DNA of 64,000 bases from Auriscalpium vulgare. Taxonomy: Eukaryota > Basidiomycota > Agaricomycetes > Russulales > Auriscalpiaceae. The position numbers and the translations under genes are program-made. The notes beneath the pieces are model-generated. The model was given only the letters and a program-made list of their open reading frames with translations. It did not search any database and was not told where the DNA came from. Position 1 is the first letter of the stretch; each line of letters begins with the position of its first letter. Positions 10,027-21,906 of this stretch are shown piece by piece. Location: contig JAHBBC010000016.1 in NCBI GenBank assembly GCA_019915015.1, positions 186,001 through 250,000 on the forward strand, read 5' to 3'.

Positions 10027-11623
10027 ATGCCCCGGAAACGCGGCCGCTCGGACTCCGACCAGCCTGAGACAGCTCCGGGCAAGAAATCCCGTGAGGAGAA
10101 CATCAGCTGGGGCACAAATAAGAAGCCAAATGAGCTGCTCCTGCAGCTCATCACGGAGCTCGAACAGCCGCAAAATCGCAAGGTTATGTTTGGTAACAAG
10201 CGTGGTGAGGTATGCAGGTGGCCCACGCATCATCTGGGCTTTGTTACTGACATCTTTCCAGAAGAAAAGCGGAGAAAGTAAGGTCGCAGCGGGTCAGCGG
10301 CTTGCTCGCATCCTCTGGAAGGATGCTCCGGACTCGGATTTCGTCAGTCTGGGAGCAAAGGTGCTCGGGAAAATAAATCAGTATGTCCATACCCTTATTG
10401 GATGCCTCATACGTGCTCACAGGCTTGTGTAGGCTACGCATCACCTATCACTCCAAGGTTCGGCGCATTAAGTGCACGGGTGGAGGTGTCCTCACTGGGA
10501 ATGAGGCCATCGTCGACACAGGTGATGCCGACGATGGTCCAGATGAGTATTTGGTCTGCTACATAGGGCCAGATGGCCCATCCGAGGATACCGATGCACG
10601 CCACAAGAATATCTGGCGTAAGTTCATTTTGTGATCTCCGATGAGCACGCTGGAGGCTAACACATCCTGTGCAGAGGAGATCGAGGCCGAGTTCGCTGTC
10701 TTCCCCCGAATTCACGCGATCCTTGCCACCCGCCCAAATGAAAACCCGATCATCATCACGACTGGGGTTGGTCCGGACGGTCACCGCACAGTGCACTATC
10801 AGCCTCCCGACGACGCGCCACCTGTGCGGCAACCGCGCGAAGAGGACATAGACCCCGTCCTACGCGTTCACGATGGCCCGGCGCCTCTCGCGCAAGACTC
10901 TTCTGCGACCGCACCCGGCCCGGGATCGCCACCGCAGACGCCACACACTCCCAAAGAGAACCGCGTGCCGCCCTCGTCGCAAGCAAGTGCGAAGAAGACT
11001 CCCGCACACCTGTCGGAAGAGAAGCTGGAGAGCTTGAAGGGTCGCTTCAAGCCCACGTCACGCACCGGCATTCAAGACATACTGAAGGAGTCCATCGAGT
11101 AAGTAATACTAGTTGTTGGTAATGCACGTGGACTAATTCATGTGGCAGGCGTAGCTTTGCGGTGTCAAAGGAAGAGAACATCCGCAAAGCTGTCGACAGG
11201 CTGCGCGATGACATGAATAGTCTTCGCCAAGACGCTCGCGATCGCCACGACCGCCTCTTTCGTGAGCTGCAGATTGGCTTGTGGACGAACGATGAGTATC
11301 GCCGCAAGTCGGAAGCACTTGACGATGACCTTCAGCTGCAGCTTCAAGATCTCCGTGAAAATATATCGCGCCTTCAGAATCCTCCTCTGGTTGTCGCCGC
11401 CGCTACGCCCGCTCGTTCCATCTCACGCACGGGCTCTATGTCAACCGCTGCATCGACGCCTTCATCTCTGCCGCGCGCATCGACACCTCCGGATGATGAG
11501 CCCGAGAGCGAGATGACAAGCCAGAGAGAAAATAGTCCTCCCTGGGATGAGAGCCAGTTGGACAGAGATCTTGGACGAGGATCATCTGTGGTTCCAGACG
11601 AGTTGGAGCGAGGCTTAGTCTGA
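10027..11623 (+). CDS. Harbinger accessory Myb/SANT-like DNA-binding protein, 461 aa
   Basis: Second gene of the transposon. Exons 10027-10209, 10262-10380, 10433-10617, 10675-11098 and 11149-11623 join in frame across introns of 50-57 nt. The protein starts MPRKRGRSDSDQPETAPGKK, a basic likely nuclear-localisation segment. Residues about 28-125 have the spacing of the trihelix-like Myb/SANT fold found in Harbinger partner proteins (W-G-T-N-K-K-P-N-E-L-L-L-Q-L, then I-L-W-K-D-A-P, then K-I-N-Q-L-R-I-T-Y). A P/S/T-rich linker and a C-terminal coiled coil (about residues 315-370) follow, then an acidic tail. In known Harbinger systems such a partner binds the element ends and helps the transposase enter the nucleus; the same role here is inferred. 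Confidence 0.75.
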
Positions 11624-11738
11624 TCATTTTGCTTTTGTCCTTTCTAACTGCAGCCTCTCATTTAATGCTACACAGTCCTTTCTTCTTTCTGATTATATCT
11701 CTCTTACTCTTTACAATCTCAGATTTAATCTTGTTCAT

Positions 11739-13062
11739 TTATACAAGTCCTGCTCGTTGAGCGGCTACTATTTCTGCCACAAGGCCACGTCTCCTAGCCT
11801 CGCAATCATCATCCTCTGTGATATCATCATCTATAGGATCATCTGGCTCCCCCCTATCGTCCTCTTCCTGAGCACGTGAGTGCCAAGTCGCAAAGCTTGT
11901 CCCACTCGCCCATCCTTCGATGTCGAGCACTGCGTTGTGCAAGATGATGCAACATGAAATCCACCGACACGCTCGTATATGGTCCCGATTGTAACGGATA
12001 TTGAGCCGTAAGCCACGAAGGGATTGCCATCGGCCCTTGAGTGCACCCATGGTGTGTTCAGAGCGAACGCGTAGGCGAGCTACGTGTTTGTCGAATAAGG
12101 CATTTGAGCGGTCTAACGACGCTGGTTTCTTGTGAACTGGGATGGTCCGCGAGCTGACAGGGTACGCAGAGTCACCCCATGCAAACTCGTCACCTCTGAA
12201 GAACCAGTCGGTATGCTTGACAGCTGCAGTATGCTCAAATGCAGATGCATCATGAGCAGAACCGGTCATGCCAAGCGAATAGTCAACGATTCGTAGATTC
12301 GACGGTGTATTGCCAATCTGTGTACAGATATGTCAGTCAGGAGCTATTAGAAGATATCCAGCATACCTGGACGTTGAACCCATAGTTGCACTTCCTTGTG
12401 TAGTACGCGTCACCGTCGAGGCCGGGGCGACTGTACAGGACAACAATTGTCCCGTCGTACATCACCCATCCCTCCCTCCAGGTGGATCCCGTGAAACCAA
12501 GCTGCTCATCAATCCACCTTTTCTCGACCTCTTTCTCCTCCTCTGTTAGCGGCCGTACAAACATCCCATGCAAGGACATCAGCGCCTCCTGACATCTCTC
12601 CGTGTATAGCTCCACAGCGCCCTCTGAACAGCCCGCTGCACGGCTGATATCCTCGAGAGATGCGCCATTGCCATAGCGACCCATACGGTACAGGGTCACC
12701 GCTAATTGCGTTCGGATATCCTCCTGCGGGGTGTTCGAGTTGTTCTGGAATACGGGATGACCCTCGATGAGGCCAAGGATAGTGTCGAAGACGTGGGGAG
12801 AGACACGGAGCATGTTGATAAAGCGGTGGTGATGGGCAGGATCCTGTGCATACTCCCATGCAAGCTGGAGATTGCCGGCTTTAACGACGGGAGGACGGGG
12901 GTTGATGTAGCGGGAGGATAGGATGGTGTGAAGGATTGAGCTATCGCGTTGGAGCTGCTCCATCATAGCTGTGGCTGAAGATGGAGGCATGAGTGCCATC
13001 TGGATAGCCATATATGTGATGTATGCGTCGATAATCTCATCGTGGTAGGTAGCACGGGCCAT
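11739..13062 (-). CDS. PIF/Harbinger DDE transposase (HARBI1-like), 424 aa
   Basis: Exons 13062-12367 and 12317-11739 are joined in phase 0 by a 49-nt intron (GTATGC donor, ACAG acceptor). An N-terminal helix-turn-helix-like part (L-E-D-I-S-R-A-A-G-C-S-E-G-A-V, about residue 140) precedes the nuclease. Catalytic signatures of the DDE_Tnp_4 family are visible: first Asp in Y-D-G-T-I-V, second Asp in G-D-S-A-Y-P and Glu in S-E-H-T-M-G-A-L-K-G-R-W, then C-C-I-I-L-H-N. The C-terminus is D/E-rich. It would cut and rejoin the element ends, giving the 3-bp target duplications seen here. No stop or frameshift, so it may be active. Confidence 0.88.
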
Positions 13063-13147
13063 GGCTGGTGGAAGAGCTCGAAAGCAATGGCGGCGGTGTC
13101 GCGCAGCGGCGTAGATTGAGTGACATTATGTAATATCACGCCGGGGC

Positions 13148-13215
13148 GCCGAATCGAAAACGAAAGGCGTTTGAAAACGAAACGGAAACGAAAACGGTCT
13201 ACTCTGAGCTCCCCT
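13148..13215 (-). repeat. Terminal inverted repeat, right, copy 1
   Basis: 68 bp, perfect reverse complement of 9828-9895; TAT duplication follows at 13216-13218. Confidence 0.92.
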
Positions 13216-13380
13216 TATGTAACAAGGACCCTTACAGGCCGCGTCAACAAGCAACGATTGTTGCAAATATTACAGAGAATTATACAAGGCTACCGTGTCA
13301 TGTCCCATCCAGCTACAGTATCTCTGCAGTGTTGTTTCACTCCCAAAACTTTTCCTCGAGTGCACATGAGTGCGCCATCT

Positions 13381-14080
13381 CTAACTGCACACATCGTCAA
13401 CAGGCGACTCTGGGAACTGCAAGAAGAATCTCACCTGCTCGTCCGTCCTGCATACCAGCAACTTCCTCCCCTTCTCCCTATCGCCACCCCCAATATGCAC
13501 AACCTCACCCTATTCTCCCGCAACAGCCTCATTCTCCCCATCGTCGAGCTTTAAACCGAGACAAGCTGTACGCTCGACAACTTCGCGGCGCGGCTCGACG
13601 GACTCGGAGCGCTCGCCGATGCCGCCCGAGAGCACAAGAGCGTCGCCCTGCCCGCCGAGCTTCGTAAAGTATGCACCCAAATCACTCATCAAGCGGTCCG
13701 CAAAGATGTTGAACGCGAGCTCTGCATTCGGGTTCGTCGCGCACTGCCGCGTGACCTCCGCGAAGTCGGTCGTGCCGACGAGCGCACTTCTTGTCAATGT
13801 TCAGGATCGTTTCCGTTTCCGCCTCGGTGAAGTCGCCGTCGCGTGCGCCGGTCTTCTCGTGCGTGATGCGCCCCGCGCGGTGCGTGTAGTGGAAGATGAG
13901 CGTCGGGGAGGTCCTCGACGTGTGTGAGCCCCATGCTCCGCTCGTGTCCAGCGACACGCCGCCCCGGATCGCGCAGACGGACGCGCCGCAGGATCATCAG
14001 GGTTTCTCTGCGCCTTGTCCTTCTTCAGGAATCGCCACCGTGCGCAGGATGAACGCGTCTGCGGGTGCGTGTGAGTAATA
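13381..14080 (-). pseudogene. Acetate kinase, broken C-terminal half
   Basis: Acetate kinase converts acetyl phosphate and ADP to acetate and ATP. In several frames the family signatures appear in order: A-S-V-C-A-I-R-G-G-V-S-L-D-T-S, M-G-L-T-H-V-E, F-H-Y-T-H-R-A-G-R, S-A-L-V-G-T-T-D-F-A-E-V, N-I-F-A-D-R-L, D-A-L-V-L-S-G-G-I-G-E and a C-terminus ending F-P-E-S-P-V-D-D-V-C-S before TAG at 13381. Frame changes occur near 13930 and 13800, and an in-frame TAG lies at 13510. The N-terminal half with the catalytic arginine was not found. Non-functional; the first Harbinger copy ends 165 bp from its 3' end. Confidence 0.8.
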
Positions 14081-15600
14081 GAGCAGGGCTAAGGAGGGGC
14101 CGGACGCACAGCTGAGCCCGTGAAAGCCGCGCGTTAGCCGCGCGTATTCTCACCGCTGATTGCTCATTTTCACGTTGCGTGGCAGTCAAGTGCCACCACG
14201 CGCTCCTTCAATCCGTCTGCCTGTGCTTCGAGCTGCGTATCGCCAAAATTTCACCGGCACCAAGGGTTCGCAGTACTTCGATTCTATCATACTTCGATGA
14301 ACTTCGCAAGGCGCTCTCTCTGTGCTACATCTCTTTTACTTACCCTAGCGACTGATGAGCTGATGCTCTAACTCCGTCCTCCCTACGGGTCCGTCGCGTT
14401 CGCAGGTGCGTATACACTGCGAGTCTTGAACTGTCCCGAGGGTCAAGGCTCAACACGCTGCGATTCATGTTCCACGTGCTGAGGCAGCAGGGCGTATATG
14501 ACGAGAACGGGTGGGAAGTGAAGGGCGGACCGATTTATCCACTTCAGTGCTACCTCCGTACGGCGAGAATAAATGATGCTGGTAACAGTGGAAGACCTGC
14601 GCGCTCACGCCCATCCATCAGTGAGTCGACGCGCGAAGAAGTGACTGCCAGTGCCACGCCGACGGCGGCAATGCGGAGGACTCGATGCAGTGTCGCACGG
14701 TCTGTCCATGTGCACACCTGTGAACATCCGCCACATGGTATATGGCCGACCTGCCATCAAGTTGGACATATTCTGTCAAAAAGCGCCACGAAATGTGGCC
14801 AGTGCTCACGGATTGCCAGCTGCTGCCAGCGGGTCTTGCAACCACCGTGACAACTGTCGAGCGACAATACAGAAAGATAAGGGCATACTGTGACGAGCTA
14901 CATACTCTGCCGAGGGGAAGGCTAGAGCTGAAAGCGCAGGTAAAAGGTCTGTGCTTGAGCTAGTGAATGGACGGTGGGACGTCCGGAGCCGCCGAATTAC
15001 CCGCCGTATATATTCGGACCGAGACCCCTGCGCTGTTGCCATGGAGAGGTTCAGGGCCAGTCTAGTCTGTCCAGAGGCCGAACGCTATTTGTGAGCCTTG
15101 AGGCAGCTGCACTGTAAAGACCAGAAGGCGGCGAGCAACAAAGGCTGTGTTCTGCACGGATAACTCGGGTCTCGGAAGGTCTCTCGAGGGCGCGAGGCTG
15201 TTCACAAGTTAATCCGGAAAGGCGAAGAGACTGATGCAGTCTGAGTTTGAAAGCGCGCTTCGGCACGGCCGGCCGAAGACACGATGAGGCGCGGTTGTCT
15301 GACGGGTCTCCAAGGTTTGTCCATCACCGTCGACGACACCAGCGAAAAAGTCGGTGTCAGGCGCTGTCCCCGCGCTCTGCTCCCTCTCGTTCATTCTCTT
15401 CGACGACTGGATGCAACCGCGCTAACACAGGTGAGTTTGCGGCACCATCATTCCTCAGCTGTGTTAACCCACCGTCTTCACATCAGCATCGCCGTTATCC
15501 TCGCTCCGTCCCGCTCTTAATCCTCGGCCCCGCCTTCGTAGGCCCTGTACACTCTTTCATCTGCCGCTCCTTGTACGATTTTCTCGTAATTCGCCACACC
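14081..15600. other. No supported gene
   Basis: A short plus-strand stretch after 14435 reads T-L-R-F-M-F-H-V-L-R-Q-Q-G-V-Y and could be an exon remnant, but nothing joins to it. Sequence after 15240 is C/T-rich and includes a possible 5'-leader intron (GTGAGT at 15431) of the downstream gene. Confidence 0.35.
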
Positions 15601-15613
15601 CACCACCACTTCA

Positions 15614-16983
15614 ATGCATATCAAGTATCCGCACCTTGCCAAGCGTCAAGCTCCCACTGACGCCCTTCCATCCGCCAATGGGCTTGGGACCGCGGTCACC
15701 GCCGCCTCCTTAGGCGATACCCATTCCACGTTGCTGCTGGGTGGAACCGGCACTGTGGAACCATCTGTGTCCGTACCACTTGTCGCAGGCGAGCCCACCA
15801 TCACCACGACGCTCCCTCCCACATCGACTCCCACAACCTCATCGACGGACACCTCGATCCCGTCTGTCACATCAGAAGCCTCATCTTCTTCGCGTTCGTC
15901 GTCCATTTCCACTGGTGCCGTGATTGGCATCGCCGTCGGGGTTTTTGCAGTCCTCCTCATAATTATTATGGGCGTGTATCGCTATATCAAACACTCAACC
16001 CCCGCACTCGCGAAGTACGCTCACGCAATGGACCTTCATCCCCGTCATCTGCCCGCAATGCAAACGGAGATGCCGACCGTCGTCGGTCGCGTGCGGAGGC
16101 GTGGAACAAGTTGGGGGATGAGGATCAGTGGGAAGGGAAGGACGGGCGCAAGGGCGGAGATGGGCAACTGGCTGCTGGGGCCGATAAGTTCGCCATGTTC
16201 GAGAAGGACCCGAGCCTGCGCTCCAACAAGGCCCTGACTTCCGAGGGTCACGGTGACTTCGACCCGTCGACCATGCCCGACTTCACCAAATACACGCCCG
16301 GGCTCGCAAGTGAGTTCGCTCAACCTCCGGCCCGGCCGTTTGTTCCTCGCGTCGACGGTTCACCTGTCGTGTCCTGGGATGGAGAGACTGTCGGCGACGA
16401 TTCATTCCTGTCCATGCGGTCTGTCCGCATGTCGAGCGATGCCATGTCGCCCACGGCAGTTTTGGTCAAGCAGACGCCGCTTGCAACTACGTCCCAACCG
16501 CACCTCTGGGAGTCTGCCGAAGTCATCACCGAAGTCACCGCTGTTGCTGCCGCTACCGCCGCCGGGACACCCGCGCCAGGCGCTGCCGAGCCCAACCCAG
16601 CGGAGCACCCATTTGCGGAGGAGGAAGCGCGGAAGAGCTTTGGAAACCCCTTCTTCAACGCGCAAAGTTTCCAGCGCGACCCCTTCTCTGACTCACATTC
16701 CGTCCCCAAAACGACACGTTCACGGAAATCATCTGTGGCATCCGTCGGCACGGTACAGGCGGTACAGTCCGAGTTGCAACGTGCGGACTCTACCGCAAGC
16801 GACGCGAGCACCGTGCGGGGGCAGCACCACGCGATGCAGTCGCTCATTGCTGCTCTGGACTTCGCTCCTCCAGAAGGTGACGACGCCTTACATCGATCCT
16901 CAATGCAAACATCCGATTCCCTCTTCCTCACCGCGGAGAATGAGAGCATCATCTCGGTGCCACAGACACCGAAAGCCGTGTAA
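15614..16983 (+). CDS. Single-pass Ser/Thr-rich membrane protein, about 455 aa, apparent 1-nt deletion
   Basis: The ATG at 15614 starts a protein without a classic signal peptide. Residues about 50-95 are S/T/P-rich, like an O-glycosylated ectodomain. A transmembrane segment (A-V-I-G-I-A-V-G-V-F-A-V-L-L-I-I-I-M, about residues 100-118) is followed by a charged tail. At 16020 the coding frame shifts: K-Y-A in frame 2 continues as S-R-N-G-P-S-S-P-S-S-A-R in frame 1, which then stays open to TAA at 16983. No intron of suitable length and phase fits, so one base seems to be missing. The cytoplasmic part is disordered and S/T-rich. The architecture is like yeast wall-stress sensors or the SH3 protein at 20939, but there is no sequence signature to assign a function. 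Confidence 0.55.
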
Positions 16984-17676
16984 TAATAATACCCTGGAGG
17001 CCCTCCCTATCTTACGCGTCTCCGTTATCCCTCGTGCGCTCTGCGACGCGTCGCCCCCTCCATCGATCTTCTTCCTGTTACCCTGCCTTGGCAACCCTAG
17101 GCGTCTTTCTACACCGTTTGCGGTGCCTTTGCCGTCTCGTGTACACTGTGCGCCATGCCATTCACTCCTTCATTCGCGCAACCCGCATGGCCGCCTGCGA
17201 TCTGGCATCATACCTTTCCTCTATATTCGATGTCGGCCTGAGGCTTACCCTGTGCGCCGCATCAAGTTTCCAAGGCCGCTGCGGTCTTTTCTTGCAGTAT
17301 GCGTTTTGCGTGTTTTGTACCTACTCAATATCCTTACCAGTAGTTTATTTATTTATCGTCGCTTTCGAGCTACATTTCTTCGTCCATGTCGTCGAACCTG
17401 ATTAGCATTTGACTAATCATCGCTGCGAAATGCAATAACATATATGCCTTTGCCTGTGCGCCGTCGGTTCTGAGGCGAGTTTGGTGCGAGCGCGCGCTAC
17501 GGAGGCGGCCGCCGGGGACCTGTCCATATTGTACATAGGCGCTGCGGAGGACGCAGGCCGCATGTCCATGGGCAGTGCGCTCCCTTGCTTCTGCCCCTTG
17601 CCTCCAATAGATCTATTTCTCACTGGCGCACCAATCAACGTCGACTTTCCCTCTCAAAGACGTGTCTCGGCGGCCT
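16984..17676. other. 3' region and intergenic
   Basis: C/T-rich noncoding sequence with open frames that are only shadows. The leader of the sugar transporter probably begins in the second half. Confidence 0.4.
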
Positions 17677-20204
17677 ATGGTATCTTGCCTTGGATTCTGA
17701 CCATCACCACCTGCTAACTGCCCCCCGCAGACAGCCCCCCGCTCAGATGGCTACTCCACGCTAGTCGGCGGCCCTGAGTCCGTGCATGAGCACGACGGCC
17801 CAGAGCACGATGACGACGCTGAGGACGCCTCCACGCCGCTTCTCTCCGCCGCCTCCGCGCCTCTCCTCGCCGCCGCACACCCGCACGCGGACCTGCGCGG
17901 CGGCACGCTGACCGTGCACTCGGACGGCGAGACTTACGCATACGCGTACGGGCCACCCGGGCTTGCGGGGCTGCTGCACAACAGCTTCGCGCTGGGCTGC
18001 GCGGTGTTTGCGTCGCTCGGCGGGCTCACGTTCGGGTACGACCAGGGCGTCATCGCGAACGTGCTGGTGATGAAGGACTTTACGGAGCGCTGGCCGATCG
18101 GCGCATGGGAAAGGGGCCTTATGAGTGCGTCGTGTCCGCTTGTTGATGATGAAGAGAAGCTGACTTGCCGTTGTGCTTGTAGCGGCGGTCCTGGAGCTAG
18201 GATGTCTGTTTGGGGCGCTTCTGTCGGGTGTGCTGGCCGACAGGCTTTCCAGGCGCTCTTCTATCGCCATCGCTTGCGGTAAGCCTCTCACCCAGCGTGA
18301 ACACAGGAGTTGGCCATGGTATTGAAACACCGTGATATCAGCCGTCTTCAGCATCGGCTCCGCCCTCCAATGCTGGGCTTACTCCTTGACCCAAATCACC
18401 ATTGGCCGAGCTATAGGCGGCTTCGGTGTTGGAGCTTTGAGGTAACGCCGCATATACTCGTCCCATACATGCCCACCGCTTGATTCCTCTCTCGCATGGC
18501 GCGTGTCAGTATGCTATCGCCCCTGTACATGGCGGAAATCAGCCCGCCCGAGCTGCGTGGCTCCCTCATGGCGCTCGAGCAGTTCTCCATCGTCCTCGGT
18601 TGTGTCGTGGGCTTTTGGACTGGCTTCTTCACGCGGAATAGTAAGTGAAGGTATCTTCCTGTCAACTATGTGCACTAAGTGGCTGTAAATTTCAGTTAGT
18701 GGTAGCACATCGTGGCGTATACCGTTAGGTCTTCAGCTTGTCCCCGGTGTCCTCCTTGGCGTAGGCACATACTTCCTTCCACCCTCTCCACGGTTACTCG
18801 TAATGCGGGGAAAGCGAGAGGCTGCGCTCGCTTCGCTGGCCAAACTACGCCTCCGGCCCCTTGAGGTTGCAAGGACCGACCCACTGGTGCTGGTGAGGCT
18901 TTCTTCTTTGTGTCGATTTCGAAAGTAGAGCTGAGAACCATTTGCCGGATGTGCAGACGGAGCTCCTCGAGATGGAGGTCGAGGTCGCGTTGCTTCAAAA
19001 GACCACGCAAAGCCACGGCAAGAACGTGTGGCGCAACGAGGCTCTTGCGTGGGCCCGACTCTTCGACAAGCGGTACATCGACCGGACGATGATCGGCATC
19101 TTGATAATGTTCTTCCAACGTATACTATCCGGACCTTTGCTCTTTTTTGTCCATCCTGCTCACCAATGCTCATTGCAATAGAATGGAGCGGCATCAATGC
19201 ACTTATCTACTACGGCCCCCTGCTGATGCGTAGCCTTGGTTTGAACGGGACGACAGTCAACCTCCTGGTCGCTGGTGGCGTCAACATCGTTCAGTTCTTT
19301 GCCGTGTTCCCCGCCATCTTATACATCGACAAATGGGGTACGTCTGCAGTTTCGGCGTACATGGGTATCGGTATTTAGACAAGGCCGTGCAGGCCGGAAG
19401 CCTTTACTGCGAACGGGAAGCATTTTCATGGCCACCGCGCATCTAGTGATCGCGCTGCTAGTGAGTTTGCTTTTGTGACCTGCAAGTCGTAGTCGATCTT
19501 GCTGAGCCGAGCTCATGTGTCTTTTGTTTCGATAGATTTTCCAGTTCGAAGGCCACTGGGAGGATCATCCTTTGGCTGCTTGGGTGGCTGTCGGGTACGG
19601 AACTCTCCGACATCTTCACAGCTTGTGTCTGATATATCAATGCAGATGCGTATACGTATTCACGGCGGCGTACGGTGTCAGCTTTGGGCCTGTTGGCTGG
19701 GTCCTGCCCAGCGAGGTCTTCCCTTTAACCATGCGCAGCAAAGGAGTATCTTTATCGACAGCTTCAAACTGGCTCAACAATTGTGCGCTGCTCCCCATGT
19801 ATGCCCGGCATCACGCATGGTTGGCTGACAGTACTGTATACAGTCGTGATCGGACTGGTCACCCCTGCACTCATGGAAGCTTCTCCCTCGTAGGCCCTAT
19901 CTGACCATCATGTCGGCGGTGATCTGATCGCGTCTACGTAGTTTAACATTTGGAATCTTCGGCGTGGCCTGCTTCGTTGCATACATGTGGGCGACGCACA
20001 TCGTCCCGGAGACAGCGAACGTGTCATTGGAGATGATTGACGAGGTGTTCAATTCATCGGCCGGCAGGGAAGATTTGTTGCTGAAGAAGCAGGTTCGTCT
20101 TGTGGCGCCACGAGAAACCCGCGGCTGATGACCTCCAGGTTGAACGAGACTTCGGTCTCTATGAATGGATCAGTAGGATTGCCGAAGTTGACATACATGG
20201 CTAG
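17677..20204 (+). CDS. MFS sugar transporter (SP family), 591 aa
   Basis: Plasma-membrane hexose/polyol-type transporter by family. Fourteen exons join in phase: 17677-17679, 17731-18124, 18183-18278, 18342-18441, 18510-18640, 18696-18892, 18957-19119, 19182-19337, 19384-19460, 19536-19594, 19646-19782, 19844-19889, 19942-20092 and 20139-20204. The first coding exon holds only the ATG. An acidic N-terminal tail of about 75 residues precedes TM1 (G-L-T-F-G-Y-D-Q-G-V). Family signatures: D-R-L-S-R-R after TM2, G-R-A-I-G-G-F-G-V-G, P-P-S-P-R in the loop after TM6 (usually P-E-S-P-R), Q-Q-W-S-G-I-N-A-L-I-Y-Y in TM7, P-S-E-V-F-P-L-T-M-R-S and V-P-E-T-A-N-V-S-L-E at the end of TM12. The Glu change in PESPR and the weak final PETKG motif mark a divergent subgroup; the substrate cannot be told. 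Confidence 0.9.
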
Positions 20205-20938
20205 GCATCGAGTAAGTACGTGTGCTCTCTCGTTAGATGACGCATTCATGTTTCTTTTTGGAGACGATGGGGACGTTCTGGCAGTTTCTGTCAATCTATC
20301 GGGCATTGCAGGGGATCGGGCGCGCGGGTGTGATGGAGGTGTGGAATAGGATCAGGATCACTTGTTGGAATCAAACCGGTGAGCCTCGGGACGCCGAGCC
20401 AGTTCATTATCGGGCTCACCTGATTTGGTCTGACGGGACAAATCAATTTGAACGTCGTTGCCGTTGCCAAGGTGCCTCGGCACGGAAGCCAGTTGACGCT
20501 CCGAGAGCAAGCAATCTTCCTGAAGGCCCTGCCTGCGACCAGTACGCATCCCCCTGCGCAGACTGAGAGCCTTTAAAGGTGCCGCGTCGGTCGGAATGCA
20601 AGCCGGTCGAGGTGGTGAGCTGCGAAGACGAAGGAAGGGGAATATATGCAGTTGACGTGATAAGGGTCGGAATGGCCGGGAATGGCCGGATGCCCGAGCC
20701 AGGTTGGGCGGCCCTGTTGCTCTGGTTGTCATATCTTCTCTCTTCTCCTCTCCCAGCTTGGTGCGTTTTTGAGTCTCGCGACGCCTTCCCCCCGCGTCAG
20801 ACCTCAGCACCAGGACATCTGTCCTACCACAAGGCACCCCGCCACAGTCTTTCCTTACTCCTCGACATTCATTCATAGCAATCTCTCCCCGTCCTCATAC
20901 ACGAGACACCCCTCTTTCAACATCTCCCTCAATTCGTC
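20205..20938. other. Intergenic and leader of the SH3 protein gene
   Basis: No coding signal. The last 150 bp are C/T-rich, as expected for the leader of the gene at 20939. Confidence 0.4.
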
Positions 20939-21906
20939 ATGGCCCCTTTCTTCCAGATTGCTTCTCGCGCTGCCAGCCCCGATGATGACAACTCCATGAA
21001 AATCACCCCCGTAATCATTGCGGGTATCGCGGTCGCCGCGTCCGTGTTCGCGTGCGTTTGCCTCTGGCTCGGCATACGCTGGTACAGGAAGCGTGCGCGG
21101 AAGCAGAGGGAGGGTGGGAGGCAAGCTGCTTTCTTGACTGTGAAGGGCGTGATGCCTGAGGGCGTGACGCCTGAGGTCGAGAAGGTCGCTCCCGTCTCTC
21201 CCAGGCCCAGGTGCGACGAGGCTCCCTGATCTCGCGTGCATCGTCGCTGATGCGCAACCAATTTTACAGGGTGCCCAAGATTACTGTCAACAACGAATTC
21301 TCCAGGGCGCAACTTACGACGTCCATTGTCATGCCGAATCAGACTATTGTCCGCCCCGACGCGACGAAGGAGGATATTATCCGCTACCACCAGGAAACCG
21401 GCACCCTCACTCGTCCCTTCGGCTTCGGCCCGCCGGTCGCCATCCCTGCATCGAACGCTCCTGCCGCCGCTCCGGATGCGCGCCCTGTCTCCACCGTTTC
21501 CTGGGTTAGCCCAGTGTCTCCACAGCGCACGTCCTTCTTCGCCTTCGGGCGCCCGACCTCCTCCGCGTCGATGTTCAGCAACTCTTCGTCCTCGCGTGGC
21601 AACGAAGGGCGCAAAGTCCGCCAGCTGTTTGCGCCGGTGCTCCCCGACGAGCTCGTGCTGAGCCTCGGGGAGAGTGTCACCGTCGTGCAGTCCTTCGACG
21701 ACGGTTGGTGCATCGTCGGCCGCGAGAGCACATTCAAGACCGACGAGGTCGAGATGGGTGCCGTCCCTGCGTGGTGCTTCATGAAGCCCGTGAAGGGCCT
21801 GAAGGCCGAGCGCCCCATGCGTACGACCAGTCTGGGCGTCACCGTGCAGCTGGACGCCGGTCCGACCGCCCCGCGCGACGAGCTCGTCTCGTGGTCCAAC
21901 TTCTGA
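20939..21906 (+). CDS. Single-pass membrane protein with C-terminal SH3 domain, 302 aa
   Basis: Exons 20939-21210 and 21270-21906 are joined by a 59-nt intron (GTGCGA donor, TTTTACAG acceptor) in phase 2. One transmembrane helix (I-I-A-G-I-A-V-A-A-S-V-F-A-C-V-C-L-W-L, about residues 24-45) is followed by a basic stop-transfer R-W-Y-R-K-R-A-R-K. A disordered S/P-rich linker leads to an SH3 domain at about residues 215-285: R-Q-L-F-A-P-V-L-P-D-E-L-V-L-S-L-G-E-S-V, then S-F-D-D-G-W-C-I-V-G and G-A-V-P-A-W-C-F. This layout resembles fungal osmosensor-like or cell-cortex adaptor proteins, but only the SH3 and membrane parts are recognisable, so the signalling role is inferred. Confidence 0.8.

Larger units (their letters stand above)
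9828..13215. mobile_element. PIF/Harbinger transposon, copy 1 (3388 bp)
   Basis: Complete element with perfect 68-bp terminal inverted repeats (9828-9895 and 13148-13215) that begin AGGGGAGCTCAGAGTAGACC and contain short CGTTTT/CGTTTC sub-repeats. A 3-bp TAT duplication flanks it. It carries two oppositely transcribed genes that converge at their 3' ends: a Myb/SANT-like protein (plus) and a DDE transposase (minus). Length and every predicted reading frame match copy 2 at 26288-29675, which implies very recent transposition. Confidence 0.93.

Noticed and set aside
16320..16952. 210-codon minus-strand frame
   Set aside because: Antisense shadow of the same gene; no start context or domain.
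16253..17401. 382-codon plus-strand frame overlapping the membrane protein
   Set aside because: P/R/S-rich shadow frame; the protein-like frame with a continuing charged tail is the one ending at 16983.
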